From positions 1,488,001-1,552,000 of the forward strand of contig OZ257148.1 in NCBI GenBank assembly GCA_965279285.1: DNA of 64,000 bases, given 5' to 3'. The position numbers and the translations under genes were made by a program. Of the stretch, positions 16,716-25,391 are shown in pieces (within the stretch, counting starts at the first letter, position 1; every line of letters starts with the position of its first letter). The DNA comes from G965279335 sp965279285. GTDB lineage: Bacteria; Pseudomonadota; Gammaproteobacteria; DSM-16500. Under the pieces are notes generated by a model. That model did not search any database and was not told where the DNA came from. It was given only the letters and a program-made list of their open reading frames with translations.

Positions 16716-17525
16716 ATGAAGAGTATTAAGCAATTTTTAACGGTTATTTTTTTCTTTTCTCTTGTAAATCCCCTTGTTTCATATGCAGATGCAATACCTG
16801 CTCATTTTAATGGGTCATACATTGGGGTAGATTTGGGTGTTGGTCGAGGAAATGCGAGTTATCGCACTTATCCTAATTGTGGAGCCCTTGGGGTGAATGC
16901 TGTTTTTTGTGGGGTGGGTTTCTTAGTTAATGGCGTAGCGGTTTCAAATAGTGGTACGGGAAAATTATCATCAAATGGCTTTAATGGTAGCGTTTTAGTG
17001 GGGCATAATTGGCAGACAAAAAATATAGTGTATGGTGCTGAAGCTGATATTGGTACGTTTAAACTTCATGATTCGGTTATTAATAATGGCACATTTCCTT
17101 TTGTATTTCTTGGGAATCAGTATACCCTGACTGAATCAATATCAAGTAATTGGCTTGCAACTGTACGTGGGCGTTTTGGTGCAATAATCAATCCAAAATT
17201 ATTATTGTATTTGACGGGTGGTATGGCTTTTAAGAATTATAAATTTTCTTCAAGCTATCATGATAATGCAACAGATGTGTTTTTTCCAGGCGGAACAGGG
17301 AGTGGTAGTAAATCAACTGCTCGAACAGGTTGGACTGTAGGTGCAGGAGGAGAGTGGCCACTGACGCAGAATTTTTCTCTGAAATTAGAATATCTGTACA
17401 TGAACTTTGGTTCAGTAAATATTGCTGTCCCACTGAGTAATACTCCTAGCTATACGCAAACTATGCGGGTTAAGTTTGGCCTTAATGATAATCTTGTGCG
17501 TTTGGGGATTAATTATCGGATTTGA
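16716..17525 (+). CDS. Outer-membrane beta-barrel protein (OmpA-like porin fold)
   Basis: A 269-residue protein with signal peptide (KQFLTVIFFFSLVNPLVSYA, cleaved before DAIPAHF) and an eight-strand barrel pattern. Blocks include FNGSYIGVDLGVGRGN, FNGSVLVGHNWQ with YGAEADIG, WLATVRGRFG, LLYLTGGMAF, GWTVGAGGEW and the final FGLNDNLVRLGINYRI, ending in an aromatic-containing terminal strand. These blocks are typical of OmpA-beta-barrel/OMP25-type proteins of the outer membrane. ACGGAG lies before ATG 16716. It is probably transcribed alone. Function beyond outer-membrane location is not predictable. Confidence 0.82.
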   Translation: MKSIKQFLTVIFFFSLVNPLVSYADAIPAHFNGSYIGVDLGVGRGNASYRTYPNCGALGVNAVFCGVGFLVNGVAVSNSGTGKLSSNGFNGSVLVGHNWQTKNIVYGAEADIGTFKLHDSVINNGTFPFVFLGNQYTLTESISSNWLATVRGRFGAIINPKLLLYLTGGMAFKNYKFSSSYHDNATDVFFPGGTGSGSKSTARTGWTVGAGGEWPLTQNFSLKLEYLYMNFGSVNIAVPLSNTPSYTQTMRVKFGLNDNLVRLGINYRI

Positions 17526-17810
17526 TGTTGTATTCCTTTGACTTATCAGGTCGCACATTAATGTATCGATAAATTGAATAATCACCATAATGTTGATACA
17601 GTTTACGGTAGGCGACGCCTAAAGAAAAAAACGAGGCTAAATTTAATTGAGAGTAGTAGGCAAGAATGTGTAAGACTTATAATGTAATTGGTTCGTTAAC
17701 AGCAATAAAATCTCATTTACTTTGACATAATATTAAAGAATTTAATTCGTTTATAATTTTGGAACGTGAGCACGCTCATAGTCGATAACTCAAAGTTAAG
17801 TTTTTTACCC

Positions 17811-18725
17811 TCATAAATCCTGCTTTTTTAAATAAGCACTAGTAAAATCAATTAATACTCGTGTTTTCCTAGGTAGTACAGGTGTGCTCAAGTATAAGAG
17901 ATATAAGCTGGCATGAGGTTTTTCTAGCTCTGGAAATAATTCGATTATTTCTCCTGAGGCTAGTTCATCTCTTATAAAAAATTCGGGTACTCTGCCGATG
18001 CCTGCGCCTGATTTAATTAATTCAATTTGCGCAAAAGTGCTGTCTACTTGGATATTGCTTTCTAACTTATATTTTACCCATTTAGTATGAATACGGAATT
18101 GCCACTGAGGATAAATTGTTTCCATGTCATTATAAACACCGGTAATACAGCGATAATGTTTTAATTCGTCAGGGTGTGTCGGTATTTTGGCATTTTTAAA
18201 ATAATTAAGAGAAGCGCAAATAGGGCGTCTAAACTCTTTTAGTTGCTTAGCTTTTAAATCAGAATCTTCTAACTTGTTAGCAATACGAATGGCAAGATCA
18301 ATATTGTTTTCTTTTAAATTTTCTTTAGCGTTGGAAAGAGATAAAACAATATTTAAGTTAGGATACAGTTTAGAAAACTCATCAATCATGGGTGGTAAAA
18401 AACGTATGCCAAAATCAACAGGGGCCGTTATTTTTACTGTGCCATGCATGCCGTAAAAATCATTTTTAAGCACATTTACGGCATCTACACATTGCTCTTC
18501 TATATCTGCGTAAATAGAAAAAAATTGTTGGCCTTGCTCTGTTAGTGTCATGGCCCTGGTTGTTCTATGTAAAAGGCGAACACCTAACATAGCTTCCAAA
18601 GCGCTAACATGGCGGCTCAATTGTGCTTTAGAGATGCCGACTTTTTTTGCGGCACTAGAGTACCCGCCCGCTTTGACAACAGCAGAAAATGATAATGCAT
18701 AATAAATCAATAAGTTATGATTCAT
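17811..18725 (-). CDS. LysR-family transcriptional regulator
   Basis: A 304-residue regulator: winged helix-turn-helix at residues 5-65 (AVVKAGGYSSAAKKVGISKA, QLSRHVSALEAMLGVRLLHR) and a two-lobed effector-binding domain from about residue 90. It is divergent from the QueA-like and Bcr/CflA genes starting at 18840, which is the usual layout for a LysR protein that controls its neighbour. The 114-base space between the two starts would hold the operator. Effector unknown. Confidence 0.92.
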   Translation of the reverse strand: MNHNLLIYYALSFSAVVKAGGYSSAAKKVGISKAQLSRHVSALEAMLGVRLLHRTTRAMTLTEQGQQFFSIYADIEEQCVDAVNVLKNDFYGMHGTVKITAPVDFGIRFLPPMIDEFSKLYPNLNIVLSLSNAKENLKENNIDLAIRIANKLEDSDLKAKQLKEFRRPICASLNYFKNAKIPTHPDELKHYRCITGVYNDMETIYPQWQFRIHTKWVKYKLESNIQVDSTFAQIELIKSGAGIGRVPEFFIRDELASGEIIELFPELEKPHASLYLLYLSTPVLPRKTRVLIDFTSAYLKKQDL

Positions 18726-18839
18726 ACTATGTAATTGTTGTATTGATGAAACAATATGATATCAAAATAGCGTATTGTTTTACAAAAATTGTTCATTAAT
18801 AATTCTACTTACCATAAAAAAACGAACAGAGGGTGTGAT

Positions 18840-19919
18840 ATGAACAACATTACTAATAACGTATTTATTGATGATTTGTTGGCATCGATCGATGAGATTG
18901 GTTACAAGGTAGAGGATTTCGATTTTGAACTCTCAGAAGACTATATTGCCCGTGAGCCGCGTAAAGAACGCAGTGCTGGTAGGTTGTTATGTGTTAATAA
19001 AGAAAGTGGCGAATTAACGCATAGTCAATTTCAAAATATAACAGACTTTATTAATGAAGGTGATTTGTTAGTTTTTAACAATACCAGAATTATTCCATCA
19101 CATTTGTTAATGAAAACAGAAAGTGGTGTAACGATAGAGGTATTTGTTGAACGCATACTAGATAATAGCACCATGTTAGCTAGAATCTTTAAGCAACCGC
19201 AAATCAAAGTCGGTGATTTGTTCACTATCGATAAAGATACATTGAGAGTGAATATGTTAGATGGGGAATTTTATGAATTATCTTTATGTGCGCAAGAAAA
19301 TACATTGTGGGAAGTTATTCAAAAAGGTGAGCTGGCTTTTCCGCTCTATTTCAAGCGTCAACCCACTGTATTAGATAAAGAAACTTTTCAAACTATTTAT
19401 GCTGTCGAGCCAGGCTCTGTTTCAGCACCTTCGGCAGGATTTCATTTTGATCAAGCCACGTTCAAAAAATTACAAGAAAAAAAAATTAATCTGGGTTTTG
19501 TAACCTTGCATGTTGGTTCTGGCACTTCTGCTGCTATTCATGTTGATGATATTAGTAAACATAAAATGCATACAGAATGGCTGCATGTTTCAGAAGAGTT
19601 ATGTGAACTAATAAAAGCAACAAAAGCCAAAGGTAAGAGAGTGATTGCAATTGGCATAACAAGTTTGCGCGCATTAGAAACGATCAGTCAACAGGGAGAA
19701 ATAAATCCTTATACTGGCTATACTGATATTTTTATCCGTCCAGGACATAAGTTTCAGTGTGTGGATGGGTTATTTACTAATTTACACTTGCCGCGATCAA
19801 CGTTGATGATCTTAATCTCTTCTCTAGCCGGTTATGAGCATATTAGGCAAGCTTATAAAGTGGCAATTAAAGATAATTATCGCTTTTTGGCGTATGGCGA
19901 TGGCATGTTAATTATATAG
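18840..19919 (+). CDS. QueA-like protein (S-adenosylmethionine:tRNA ribosyltransferase-isomerase family), divergent
   Basis: A 359-residue member of the QueA family, which transfers the ribosyl part of SAM to 7-aminomethyl-7-deazaguanine in tRNA to make epoxyqueuosine. Conserved blocks are FNNTRIIPSHLL, GSVSAPSAGFHF, LHVGSGT, HKMHTEW, ITSLRALET, GYTDIFIRPGHKF, TNLHLPRSTLMIL and YRFLAYGDGMLI. The usual VGAGTF is GSGTS here and several other positions drift. It is not next to tgt or yajC as queA often is, but sits between a LysR gene and a drug-type exporter. It may be a paralog with an altered substrate. ATG 18840 is taken since GAGGGTG precedes it; an upstream frame adds 17 unlikely residues. 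Confidence 0.83.
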   Translation: MNNITNNVFIDDLLASIDEIGYKVEDFDFELSEDYIAREPRKERSAGRLLCVNKESGELTHSQFQNITDFINEGDLLVFNNTRIIPSHLLMKTESGVTIEVFVERILDNSTMLARIFKQPQIKVGDLFTIDKDTLRVNMLDGEFYELSLCAQENTLWEVIQKGELAFPLYFKRQPTVLDKETFQTIYAVEPGSVSAPSAGFHFDQATFKKLQEKKINLGFVTLHVGSGTSAAIHVDDISKHKMHTEWLHVSEELCELIKATKAKGKRVIAIGITSLRALETISQQGEINPYTGYTDIFIRPGHKFQCVDGLFTNLHLPRSTLMILISSLAGYEHIRQAYKVAIKDNYRFLAYGDGMLII

Positions 19920-19927
19920 GTAATAAG

Positions 19928-21103
19928 ATGAAAAAATGTTGGTTAACTTTGTTGGTTTTTTTGATTGTGCCGCTTTCGGGTGTTTGTGTTGATATTTATG
20001 TGCCTGGGCTGCCTGCTGTTAGTGATTACTTTGGTGTTGTAAAAAGTTTATCGCAGCTAACAATTACTTCCTATTTAATCGGTCTAGGTTTAGTGCAGCT
20101 CTTGGCAGGTAGTATTTCCGATAGCTTTGGGCGTAAGCGGCCAGTTTTTTTTGCTATGATGATTTTTGTAATAACCTTATTTGCTATACCTAATGTATAT
20201 ACGATTTATCAGCTCATTTTTATCAGATTTATTCAAGGTGCTGCTCTTGCAATGGTGGTCGTGCCGCTTCGTGCGGTGATAACTGATTTATATAGTGGAT
20301 CTGAATTAAAAAAAATGATGATATATCTTACGATGTCTTGGTCTTTAGGTCCCAGAGTTGCGCCAGGGTTGGGTGGGCTATTACAATACTATTTTGGTTG
20401 GAAATCAATTTTTTATTTTTTAGGAATGTATAGTGTTGTCATATTTTTGTTAATGTTTAAATTTTTATTTGAAACGAGTCAGTACTTTCATGTATTCAGT
20501 TTAACTTCTACCATCAAGCGTTATCAAACAATGTTGCTTAACAAAGAATGCATAAAGTTTCTTATCATAGGCGGCTTGATATTTTCACTGATTGCTTTAT
20601 TTGGTGTGCTGAGCCCGTTTTTCATTCAAACTATTTTACAATATTCAGCTAAAAAATTTGGTTATATTACATTGTTTCTGGGTGTCGCTTGGTTTGCGGG
20701 CTCGATGACGAATCGTTTTACCTTGCAAGTGTCGCTGCGTGCAAAAACAGTTTATTGTTTTAGCGCAATGCTGATAATTTCCATTGTGATGTTGCTTGTT
20801 TCATTGATGATACCGATTAATATTTATAATATTATTTTGCCCATGTTGTGCATATTTTATTGTTGTGGGATTTTGTATCCAAACTATTTTATGCAAATGG
20901 TTTTCCTTTTTAAGGAGAATTCAGCGAGTGCTAATGCATTATATAATTCTTCCGCTTTTCTCATTGCGGGTGTTGTGTCTGGTTTGGGTGCGTATATCAA
21001 AGTTAATTCGGAGCTGCCGTTTGCTTTAATGTTAGTTGGGATAATTTTGAGTTGTGTTTTTATAAGCTATGTGTTTACTAAGGCGGGGTTGGATTGGTTC
21101 TAG
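19928..21103 (+). CDS. Bcr/CflA-type MFS efflux transporter
   Basis: A 391-residue transporter with about twelve membrane segments. The N-terminal VDIYVPGLPAVSDYF in the first segment and the loop SISDSFGRKRPVFFAM are the Bcr/CflA (bicyclomycin and chloramphenicol resistance) signature, and RFIQGAALAMVVVPLRAVI follows. It starts eight bases after the QueA-like gene and is surely co-transcribed with it, under the divergent LysR regulator. It exports a small molecule, identity unknown. Confidence 0.88.
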   Translation: MKKCWLTLLVFLIVPLSGVCVDIYVPGLPAVSDYFGVVKSLSQLTITSYLIGLGLVQLLAGSISDSFGRKRPVFFAMMIFVITLFAIPNVYTIYQLIFIRFIQGAALAMVVVPLRAVITDLYSGSELKKMMIYLTMSWSLGPRVAPGLGGLLQYYFGWKSIFYFLGMYSVVIFLLMFKFLFETSQYFHVFSLTSTIKRYQTMLLNKECIKFLIIGGLIFSLIALFGVLSPFFIQTILQYSAKKFGYITLFLGVAWFAGSMTNRFTLQVSLRAKTVYCFSAMLIISIVMLLVSLMIPINIYNIILPMLCIFYCCGILYPNYFMQMVFLFKENSASANALYNSSAFLIAGVVSGLGAYIKVNSELPFALMLVGIILSCVFISYVFTKAGLDWF

Positions 21104-21105
21104 GA

Positions 21106-21336
21106 AGCTGGATTTGGGGCGGCGTCATTTACATTTTAAAAAACTCACCAATGCCATCAACTAGTTTGAATGGTATCGATTATGGTTTGGGATTTGAAAC
21201 TTTATTAGTTAAAAATATCAGTCTGCGTGGTGAATTCAAGCATTCTGACTATCGAGGAAATATGATTGTGAACACAGGCGCTAATTTTGCACCAAGCGAC
21301 AATATGGCTACATTAGGCATTATCTACCATCTATAG
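21106..21336 (+). pseudogene. C-terminal fragment of an outer-membrane beta-barrel gene
   Basis: An open stretch reading SWIWGGVIYILKN, then DYGLGFETLLVKNISLRGEF, KHSDYRG, and ending NMATLGIIYHL. This is the last two or three strands of an OmpA-like barrel with a typical terminal strand, but no signal peptide or upstream strands exist; the frame abuts the end of the transporter gene. It marks a deletion junction at the edge of the island described below. Confidence 0.62.
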
Positions 21337-21700
21337 TGAGGAGTTGATTGGACTGCTGTCACCAAGCATTTACAAAACATTTATTCCGAAGGTGACTGGA
21401 TAAAAATCGAACTTGTGCCAAGATGGCACAAGTTCAAAATGAAGGCGGTAGAACGGTATCTAGAGAAATTGAATATATAATCTGGGTGCAATTTTATCTG
21501 CTGGCTACCAAGTAAATAGTTTTGAGGCGGCGTATTTAAAGTAGTGCTGAATATAAGAGGCGGCAGCTATCATATTGGTTAAGTAACTGATTGATAATAA
21601 ATAATTAACTGAATGTGGTTTTTCTGAGAAGCTCCCAATTAAGCCCCCAAAAACTCCGTACTGACGGGGGAGTTGAGCTGGTGCCCCTCCCTTTTAGGTT

Positions 21701-21752
21701 ATTCGCTATTCGCGATTCGCGAATTGCAAATAGACGTGCTATACTGTATGTA
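21701..21752 (+). promoter_or_regulatory. Promoter with three 7-base iterons before the HTH/NTase module
   Basis: Three tandem units ATTCGCT, ATTCGCG, ATTCGCG (21701-21721) sit directly before a possible -35 TTGCAA (21724-21729) and, 17 bases on, TATGTA (21747-21752). The HTH gene starts at 21781. The iterons could be its own binding site, as is usual for toxin-antitoxin autoregulation (inference). The rest of the gene-free stretch 21337-21700 has a G/C-rich hairpin near 21650-21680 and nothing else I recognise. Confidence 0.42.
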
Positions 21753-21780
21753 ACTGAACCATAAAGCAGGAATCAATCGT

Positions 21781-22338
21781 ATGCTAAAGCCACAAGATAT
21801 AGTGATACTTTTGAAAATATTGTCAACTGTCACGCTGTCGAATGCTTATTCTGCGGAAGAATTATCACAAAATGAATTGGCAGGACTTTTATGTATGAGT
21901 CCTTCGGAAGTTAATGCGGGCTTTAAACGTTTGGTTTTGTCTGGTTTGTTGGGGCCGGTTCAAAGATCGAATAAGCTCGTATACATACCAATAAAAACAG
22001 CCGTAGAAGAATGTCTGGTATCTGGAGTTAAATACTTTCTGCCCGCCCAGCTTGGCGCCTATACGCGTGGGGTTGCTACCAGCTATGCGGCGCCTATTTT
22101 CGAGAAACATATAGTACTTGGAGATGATCCTATCCCGGTATGGCCATCTGGAGATGGTAATCAGCGTGGCGTTGCACTGGAGCCGCTTTATCGCTCTGTT
22201 CCTCAGTCACTTGCGAAACATCCGGATCAGCTTTTCTACGAAATGTTGGTTCTAGTTGATGCTATACGCATAGGAAGAGTGCGGGAACGAAATATCGCAA
22301 TTAAGTTATTGAAGGAAATAATTCATGGTAAACAATAG
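21781..22338 (+). CDS. Winged-helix DNA-binding protein, putative antitoxin of an NTase module
   Basis: A 185-residue protein. The N-terminal half looks like a MarR-type winged helix: PQDIVILLKILS, then SQNELAGLLCMSPSEVNAGF, KRLVLSGLLG, and a wing at SNKLVYIP. The C-terminal half (GDDPIPVWPSGDG, then LYRSVPQSLAKHPDQLFYEM) has the pattern of regulators paired with nucleotidyltransferases. It overlaps the upstream frame of the next gene, implying translational coupling. CAGGAA precedes ATG. I infer antitoxin or repressor role by position and fold only. Confidence 0.68.
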   Translation: MLKPQDIVILLKILSTVTLSNAYSAEELSQNELAGLLCMSPSEVNAGFKRLVLSGLLGPVQRSNKLVYIPIKTAVEECLVSGVKYFLPAQLGAYTRGVATSYAAPIFEKHIVLGDDPIPVWPSGDGNQRGVALEPLYRSVPQSLAKHPDQLFYEMLVLVDAIRIGRVRERNIAIKLLKEIIHGKQ

Positions 22339-22351
22339 AAGAAAGCGAGCA

Positions 22352-23041
22352 ATGTCTAATTTGGCGCTGCTGGAACTTGCAGCGAGAAGGTTGGGAAGTC
22401 TTAATGAAGATGTTGTGTATTTAGGCGGATGTGCAACAGCATTGTTTATCAATGATCCTTTTTCGCTGGATGTTAGAGCAACAGTAGATGTTGATTGCAT
22501 CGTTGATGTTATCTCATTAGTAGATTATCACAAGTTTGAACGTCGGCTTATTGAGAAAGGCTTTAAAAAATCAATGGAAGATGACGTGATTTGTCGCTTT
22601 CGTCATGAAGAAATCATTCTTGATGTAATGCCAACGGATCAAAAGATTCTAGGTTTTGGTAATCCTTGGTATAAGGAAGCATTGAAGCATGCTGTTAATC
22701 ATGAAATCGCTGATGGGTTAGTTATTAAATCAATAAACGCGCCCTATTTTTTAGCTACAAAATTTGAGGCATTTAAAACACGCGGGAATAATGATGTGTT
22801 AGTGAGCCATGACTACGAGGACATTATATCTGTCGTTGCTGGACGAATAAATATTGTTGAGGAAGTAGGATTGGCTAACCTTGAGTTAAGAAAAAAACTG
22901 AAAGAAGAATTTATGCTTCTATTAGAAGATGATCAATTCGAGCCTACATTGCCAAGCCATGTTAATGAAGGCCCCGCTACCATGCAACGCGTTGAAGTTG
23001 TTAAAAATCGTATAAAAAAAATAATAGATTTTGATGGGTAA
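22352..23041 (+). CDS. Nucleotidyltransferase-fold protein, putative toxin
   Basis: A 229-residue protein of the polymerase-beta nucleotidyltransferase superfamily (DUF6036/AbiEii-like). The motif GG (VVYLGGCATALF) followed by DVD (TVDVDCIVDV) and a third acidic position (EEIILDVMPTDQ) supply the expected catalytic residues. APYFLATKFEAFKTRG follows, as in AbiEii-like toxins. ATG 22352 gives the best N-terminus; an in-frame ATG at 22325 overlaps the HTH gene. Relatives modify tRNA or proteins with nucleotides. It is the middle gene of a three-gene set with the HTH protein and a metallophosphoesterase, and a second, broken copy lies at 25392. Confidence 0.75.
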   Translation: MSNLALLELAARRLGSLNEDVVYLGGCATALFINDPFSLDVRATVDVDCIVDVISLVDYHKFERRLIEKGFKKSMEDDVICRFRHEEIILDVMPTDQKILGFGNPWYKEALKHAVNHEIADGLVIKSINAPYFLATKFEAFKTRGNNDVLVSHDYEDIISVVAGRINIVEEVGLANLELRKKLKEEFMLLLEDDQFEPTLPSHVNEGPATMQRVEVVKNRIKKIIDFDG

Positions 23042-23046
23042 TCCAC

Positions 23047-23850
23047 ATGAATATGGCATGGTTAACAGACATTCATTTAAATTTTATAGATAAAAATACA
23101 CGTCAAAATTTTTATCAGAAAATTATCGATATACAATGCGATGGTGTATTAATAAGCGGCGATATTGCTGAAGCGCCATGCTTGGCTGACATTTTAAATG
23201 AGATGGTTGACTCTATCAAAAAACCCATTTATTTCATATTAGGCAACCACGATTATTATGGGGGTCAGATTAAAGAAGTACGTGATGCCCTTGAAGTTTT
23301 AACAAAAACTAGCGATCAATTATTTTGGTTGCCAGCTTCCGGTATGCAGAAATTGAATGATGATACCATTTTAATTGGTCAAGACGGATGGGCTGATGGT
23401 CGTTTAGGTGATTATCAAAATAGTAGAGTTGTGCTCAATGACAGCAGAATGATTGCTGATTTATTTCAAGAAAAAATTTTAGGTAAATATCAATTACTAG
23501 AAAAAATGCAGCAATTAGCTGATTCTGATGCAATAAAGTTGCAAAATGATTTGACGCAAGCAATTATTCAGGTGCCTAAAAAAATAATAGTGCTAACGCA
23601 TGTTCCACCTTTTAAAGAAGCTTGTTTACATGAAGGTAAGATAAGTGGCGATGATTGGTTACCTTATTTTAGCTCAAAAGTTATGGGAGATATATTAATA
23701 ACGGTTTCTCAACAAAATCCTGAAATTGAATTTTTAGTATTATGTGGTCACACGCACAGTGAAGCAAATGTTTGCTACGGTAATTTAGCTATTGAAGTAG
23801 GTAAAGCGGATTATTGTCGACCTGAGGTTCAAAAAATTATATTAGTTTAG
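23047..23850 (+). CDS. Calcineurin-like metallophosphoesterase
   Basis: A 267-residue enzyme with the full set of metal-binding motifs in order: DIHLN at residue 8, GVLISGDIAEA near 37, LGNHDYY near 68, VLTHVPP near 188 and CGHTHS near 237. It should hydrolyse phosphoesters, perhaps nucleotide adducts or nucleic acid. It begins five bases after the nucleotidyltransferase gene. The pairing with an NTase suggests it may reverse or complement that activity (inference). A fragment of a close paralog survives at 28097-28210 on the far side of the IS21 element. Confidence 0.85.
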   Translation: MNMAWLTDIHLNFIDKNTRQNFYQKIIDIQCDGVLISGDIAEAPCLADILNEMVDSIKKPIYFILGNHDYYGGQIKEVRDALEVLTKTSDQLFWLPASGMQKLNDDTILIGQDGWADGRLGDYQNSRVVLNDSRMIADLFQEKILGKYQLLEKMQQLADSDAIKLQNDLTQAIIQVPKKIIVLTHVPPFKEACLHEGKISGDDWLPYFSSKVMGDILITVSQQNPEIEFLVLCGHTHSEANVCYGNLAIEVGKADYCRPEVQKIILV

Positions 23851-23916
23851 AGAGCAAGATTAAGAGAGGGAAGTTATTAGATATATGCAGATTATAGAGT
23901 GTTAATGAGGTTGGTG

Positions 23917-24096
23917 CTAATGCATTTCCAATGCGGAAGAAGGTGTGGAATAAGTTCCATCATAATAAAAGCGCTCAAAGGTATAAAAATCTATAGCGAT
24001 ATTTGCGAAAAGTGGCTGACAAATATCACGAACTTTCATGTTTAGCGAACAATATATATGATGTTTGTCAACTTCAGAAAATAATATTTTATCCAT
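23917..24096 (-). pseudogene. N-terminal fragment of a LuxR/PAS-like regulator
   Basis: A 59-codon frame starting MDKILFSEVDK, with VRDICQPLFANIAIDFYTFE and RFYYDGTYSTPSS before its stop. The CQPLF...F-RFY-DGT pattern recalls the sensory N-terminus of LuxR-type regulators of Legionellales, but the protein ends where about 150 more residues, including the DNA-binding domain, would be expected. It overlaps nothing on the other strand. The call is tentative. Confidence 0.4.
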
Positions 24097-24200
24097 AAAT
24101 TTACGTCCTTAATATTCTCTCTTAGTTTTTTTTGTAATTTTTGTAGCATTATCTTAGCTTCTTTGGTTGGGTGTGGGTACATCTTTAGGTAAGTTTCTAA

Positions 24201-24422
24201 AAATTCCAACCAAATGCTGAATTCAATGAGCGTGGATGGTCGAAGAAAGAGCCTGGTGAGCAATACCCAAAAGAAATAACGCATATTTTTGAACAAATGA
24301 TTTTTCATGCCCTTGCTGAAGAATATATTGGCGAGTCCAAAGCCGCAGAACTAATGAATATGCCGCTTGAATCATTTAGGTCTCTGCGTGCGATGGAAAG
24401 CTATGATGTTGCTCGTCATTAG
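24201..24422 (+). pseudogene. C-terminal remnant of an ImmA/IrrE-type antitoxin
   Basis: An open stretch reading FNERGWSKKEPGEQYPKEI, then FEQMIFHALAEEYIGESKAAEL and ending VARH. This is the characteristic tail of the HTH-ImmA/IrrE metallopeptidase proteins that serve as antitoxins to PIN or related toxins. A stop lies just upstream, and the HTH and HExxH parts are gone. It overlaps the start of the PIN remnant by about 20 bases, as expected for an original operon. Confidence 0.65.
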
Positions 24423-24744
24423 TGATGCAAGCGCAATGTTTAATTTGCCTTGGCAATTCGCAGTACCAGATATTTTATTTGTTAAAGAATTGGTGGAGCG
24501 GCATGATCATTTATTGCGATTTGGGTTGATAAGTAAAACAATGGGCGGCAATTTAGTAGCGGAAGCTTATGGCTTTCATCAAAAATATATAAAGCCAAGC
24601 GTTAATGACATGTTGGCACTATTGTTAATATTTAGTATGCGTATCATCCTTAGAGTTTATTTGTGTTTTTATGTGTTGGAGGAAAAGAAGCTGAATGGTT
24701 ATTGGAGTCTGAGAAGAGCTTATAGAGAAGTGAGTGTTTTTTGA
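24403..24744 (+). pseudogene. Internally deleted PIN-domain toxin remnant
   Basis: The frame starts MMLLVISDASAMF (the PIN N-terminal strand with its aspartate) and jumps directly to NLPWQFAVPDILF, followed by LVERHDHLLRFGL and KPSVNDMLAL. In intact relatives about 15 residues separate the first two blocks, so an in-frame deletion is likely. After NDMLALL the reading becomes non-homologous and ends at 24744. With the ImmA-like remnant upstream this was a toxin-antitoxin pair, now dead. Confidence 0.58.
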
Positions 24745-25102
24745 GAATTTCGCTAAATCCTGCAGCAGGCTTCGGATAGTAGATGTGTTCGTATTCTTTA
24801 ATTGCATAAAACTGATTTTCAGAAAGTTCTAAATATGGTGTTTCTAGCTTGTTGATGGGGTTACAGATTTTGATTTTTTCAATTTCAGTTTCAACAACAG
24901 CAATATCAACATTATGTTTAGAATCCCTAGCCTTTGCTCCAATGTTTTGTATATGCTTAACAAGCATTTCAGCTTGTATTGCATTGTCGCAGATAACGCG
25001 AATCATATTTGTTTTGGAGTCCTGCTCTAAGGTTGCTTTGATTTGTGTCATGCCATAGTAGTTAAATTCATAGCTACTAGGTATTTGGCGTGAAGTTGAC
25101 AT
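24650..25102 (-). CDS. Hypothetical protein
   Basis: A 150-residue hydrophilic protein (start STSRQIPSSYEFNYYGMTQI, middle VETEIEKIKICNPINKLETP). No signal peptide, membrane segment or known motif is seen. Its 3' end overlaps the end of the degraded PIN frame on the other strand, so it may have been trimmed by the same rearrangement. AGAG lies upstream of the ATG at 25102. I cannot name a family; it may be a real small island gene or chance. Confidence 0.42.
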   Translation of the reverse strand: MSTSRQIPSSYEFNYYGMTQIKATLEQDSKTNMIRVICDNAIQAEMLVKHIQNIGAKARDSKHNVDIAVVETEIEKIKICNPINKLETPYLELSENQFYAIKEYEHIYYPKPAAGFSEILKKHSLLYKLFSDSNNHSASFPPTHKNTNKL

Positions 25103-25202
25103 TTTTAAGCTCTCTTAATTTAAAGGTTTTTAAAATTATTAGGATAGAAAATTATAGTATGGATTGTACACGATAAAAAGACGTTAGCGCAACAAATACT
25201 CA

Positions 25203-25240
25203 TTATGAAGAATGTTGTGTATTTGGTGGATTTTAATTGG
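25203..25240 (+). other. Short trace resembling the NTase gene
   Basis: About 35 bases around 25203 (AAGAATGTTGTGTATTTGGT) match the part of the NTase gene near 22405 that encodes the GG motif, but the frame is lost. It may be a third decayed copy. The rest of 25103-25391 shows nothing recognisable. Confidence 0.3.
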
Positions 25241-25391
25241 AAGTGCGACAGTTTCTTGAAAGTTTTGTATATTCATAATCTTGGCAGAAAGTGAATTGAC
25301 AGAAAAGGAAGCTGTCGCGTGAAAGATTATATTCACTTAAGCATACCAGAGTGATGCTTACTTAATACATTTTTAGAGATGAAACTTAAGA

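Noticed and set aside
24042..24308. Minus-strand 88-codon frame as a gene
   Set aside because: It lies over the plus-strand ImmA-like remnant, which has recognisable protein similarity, and has no features of its own.
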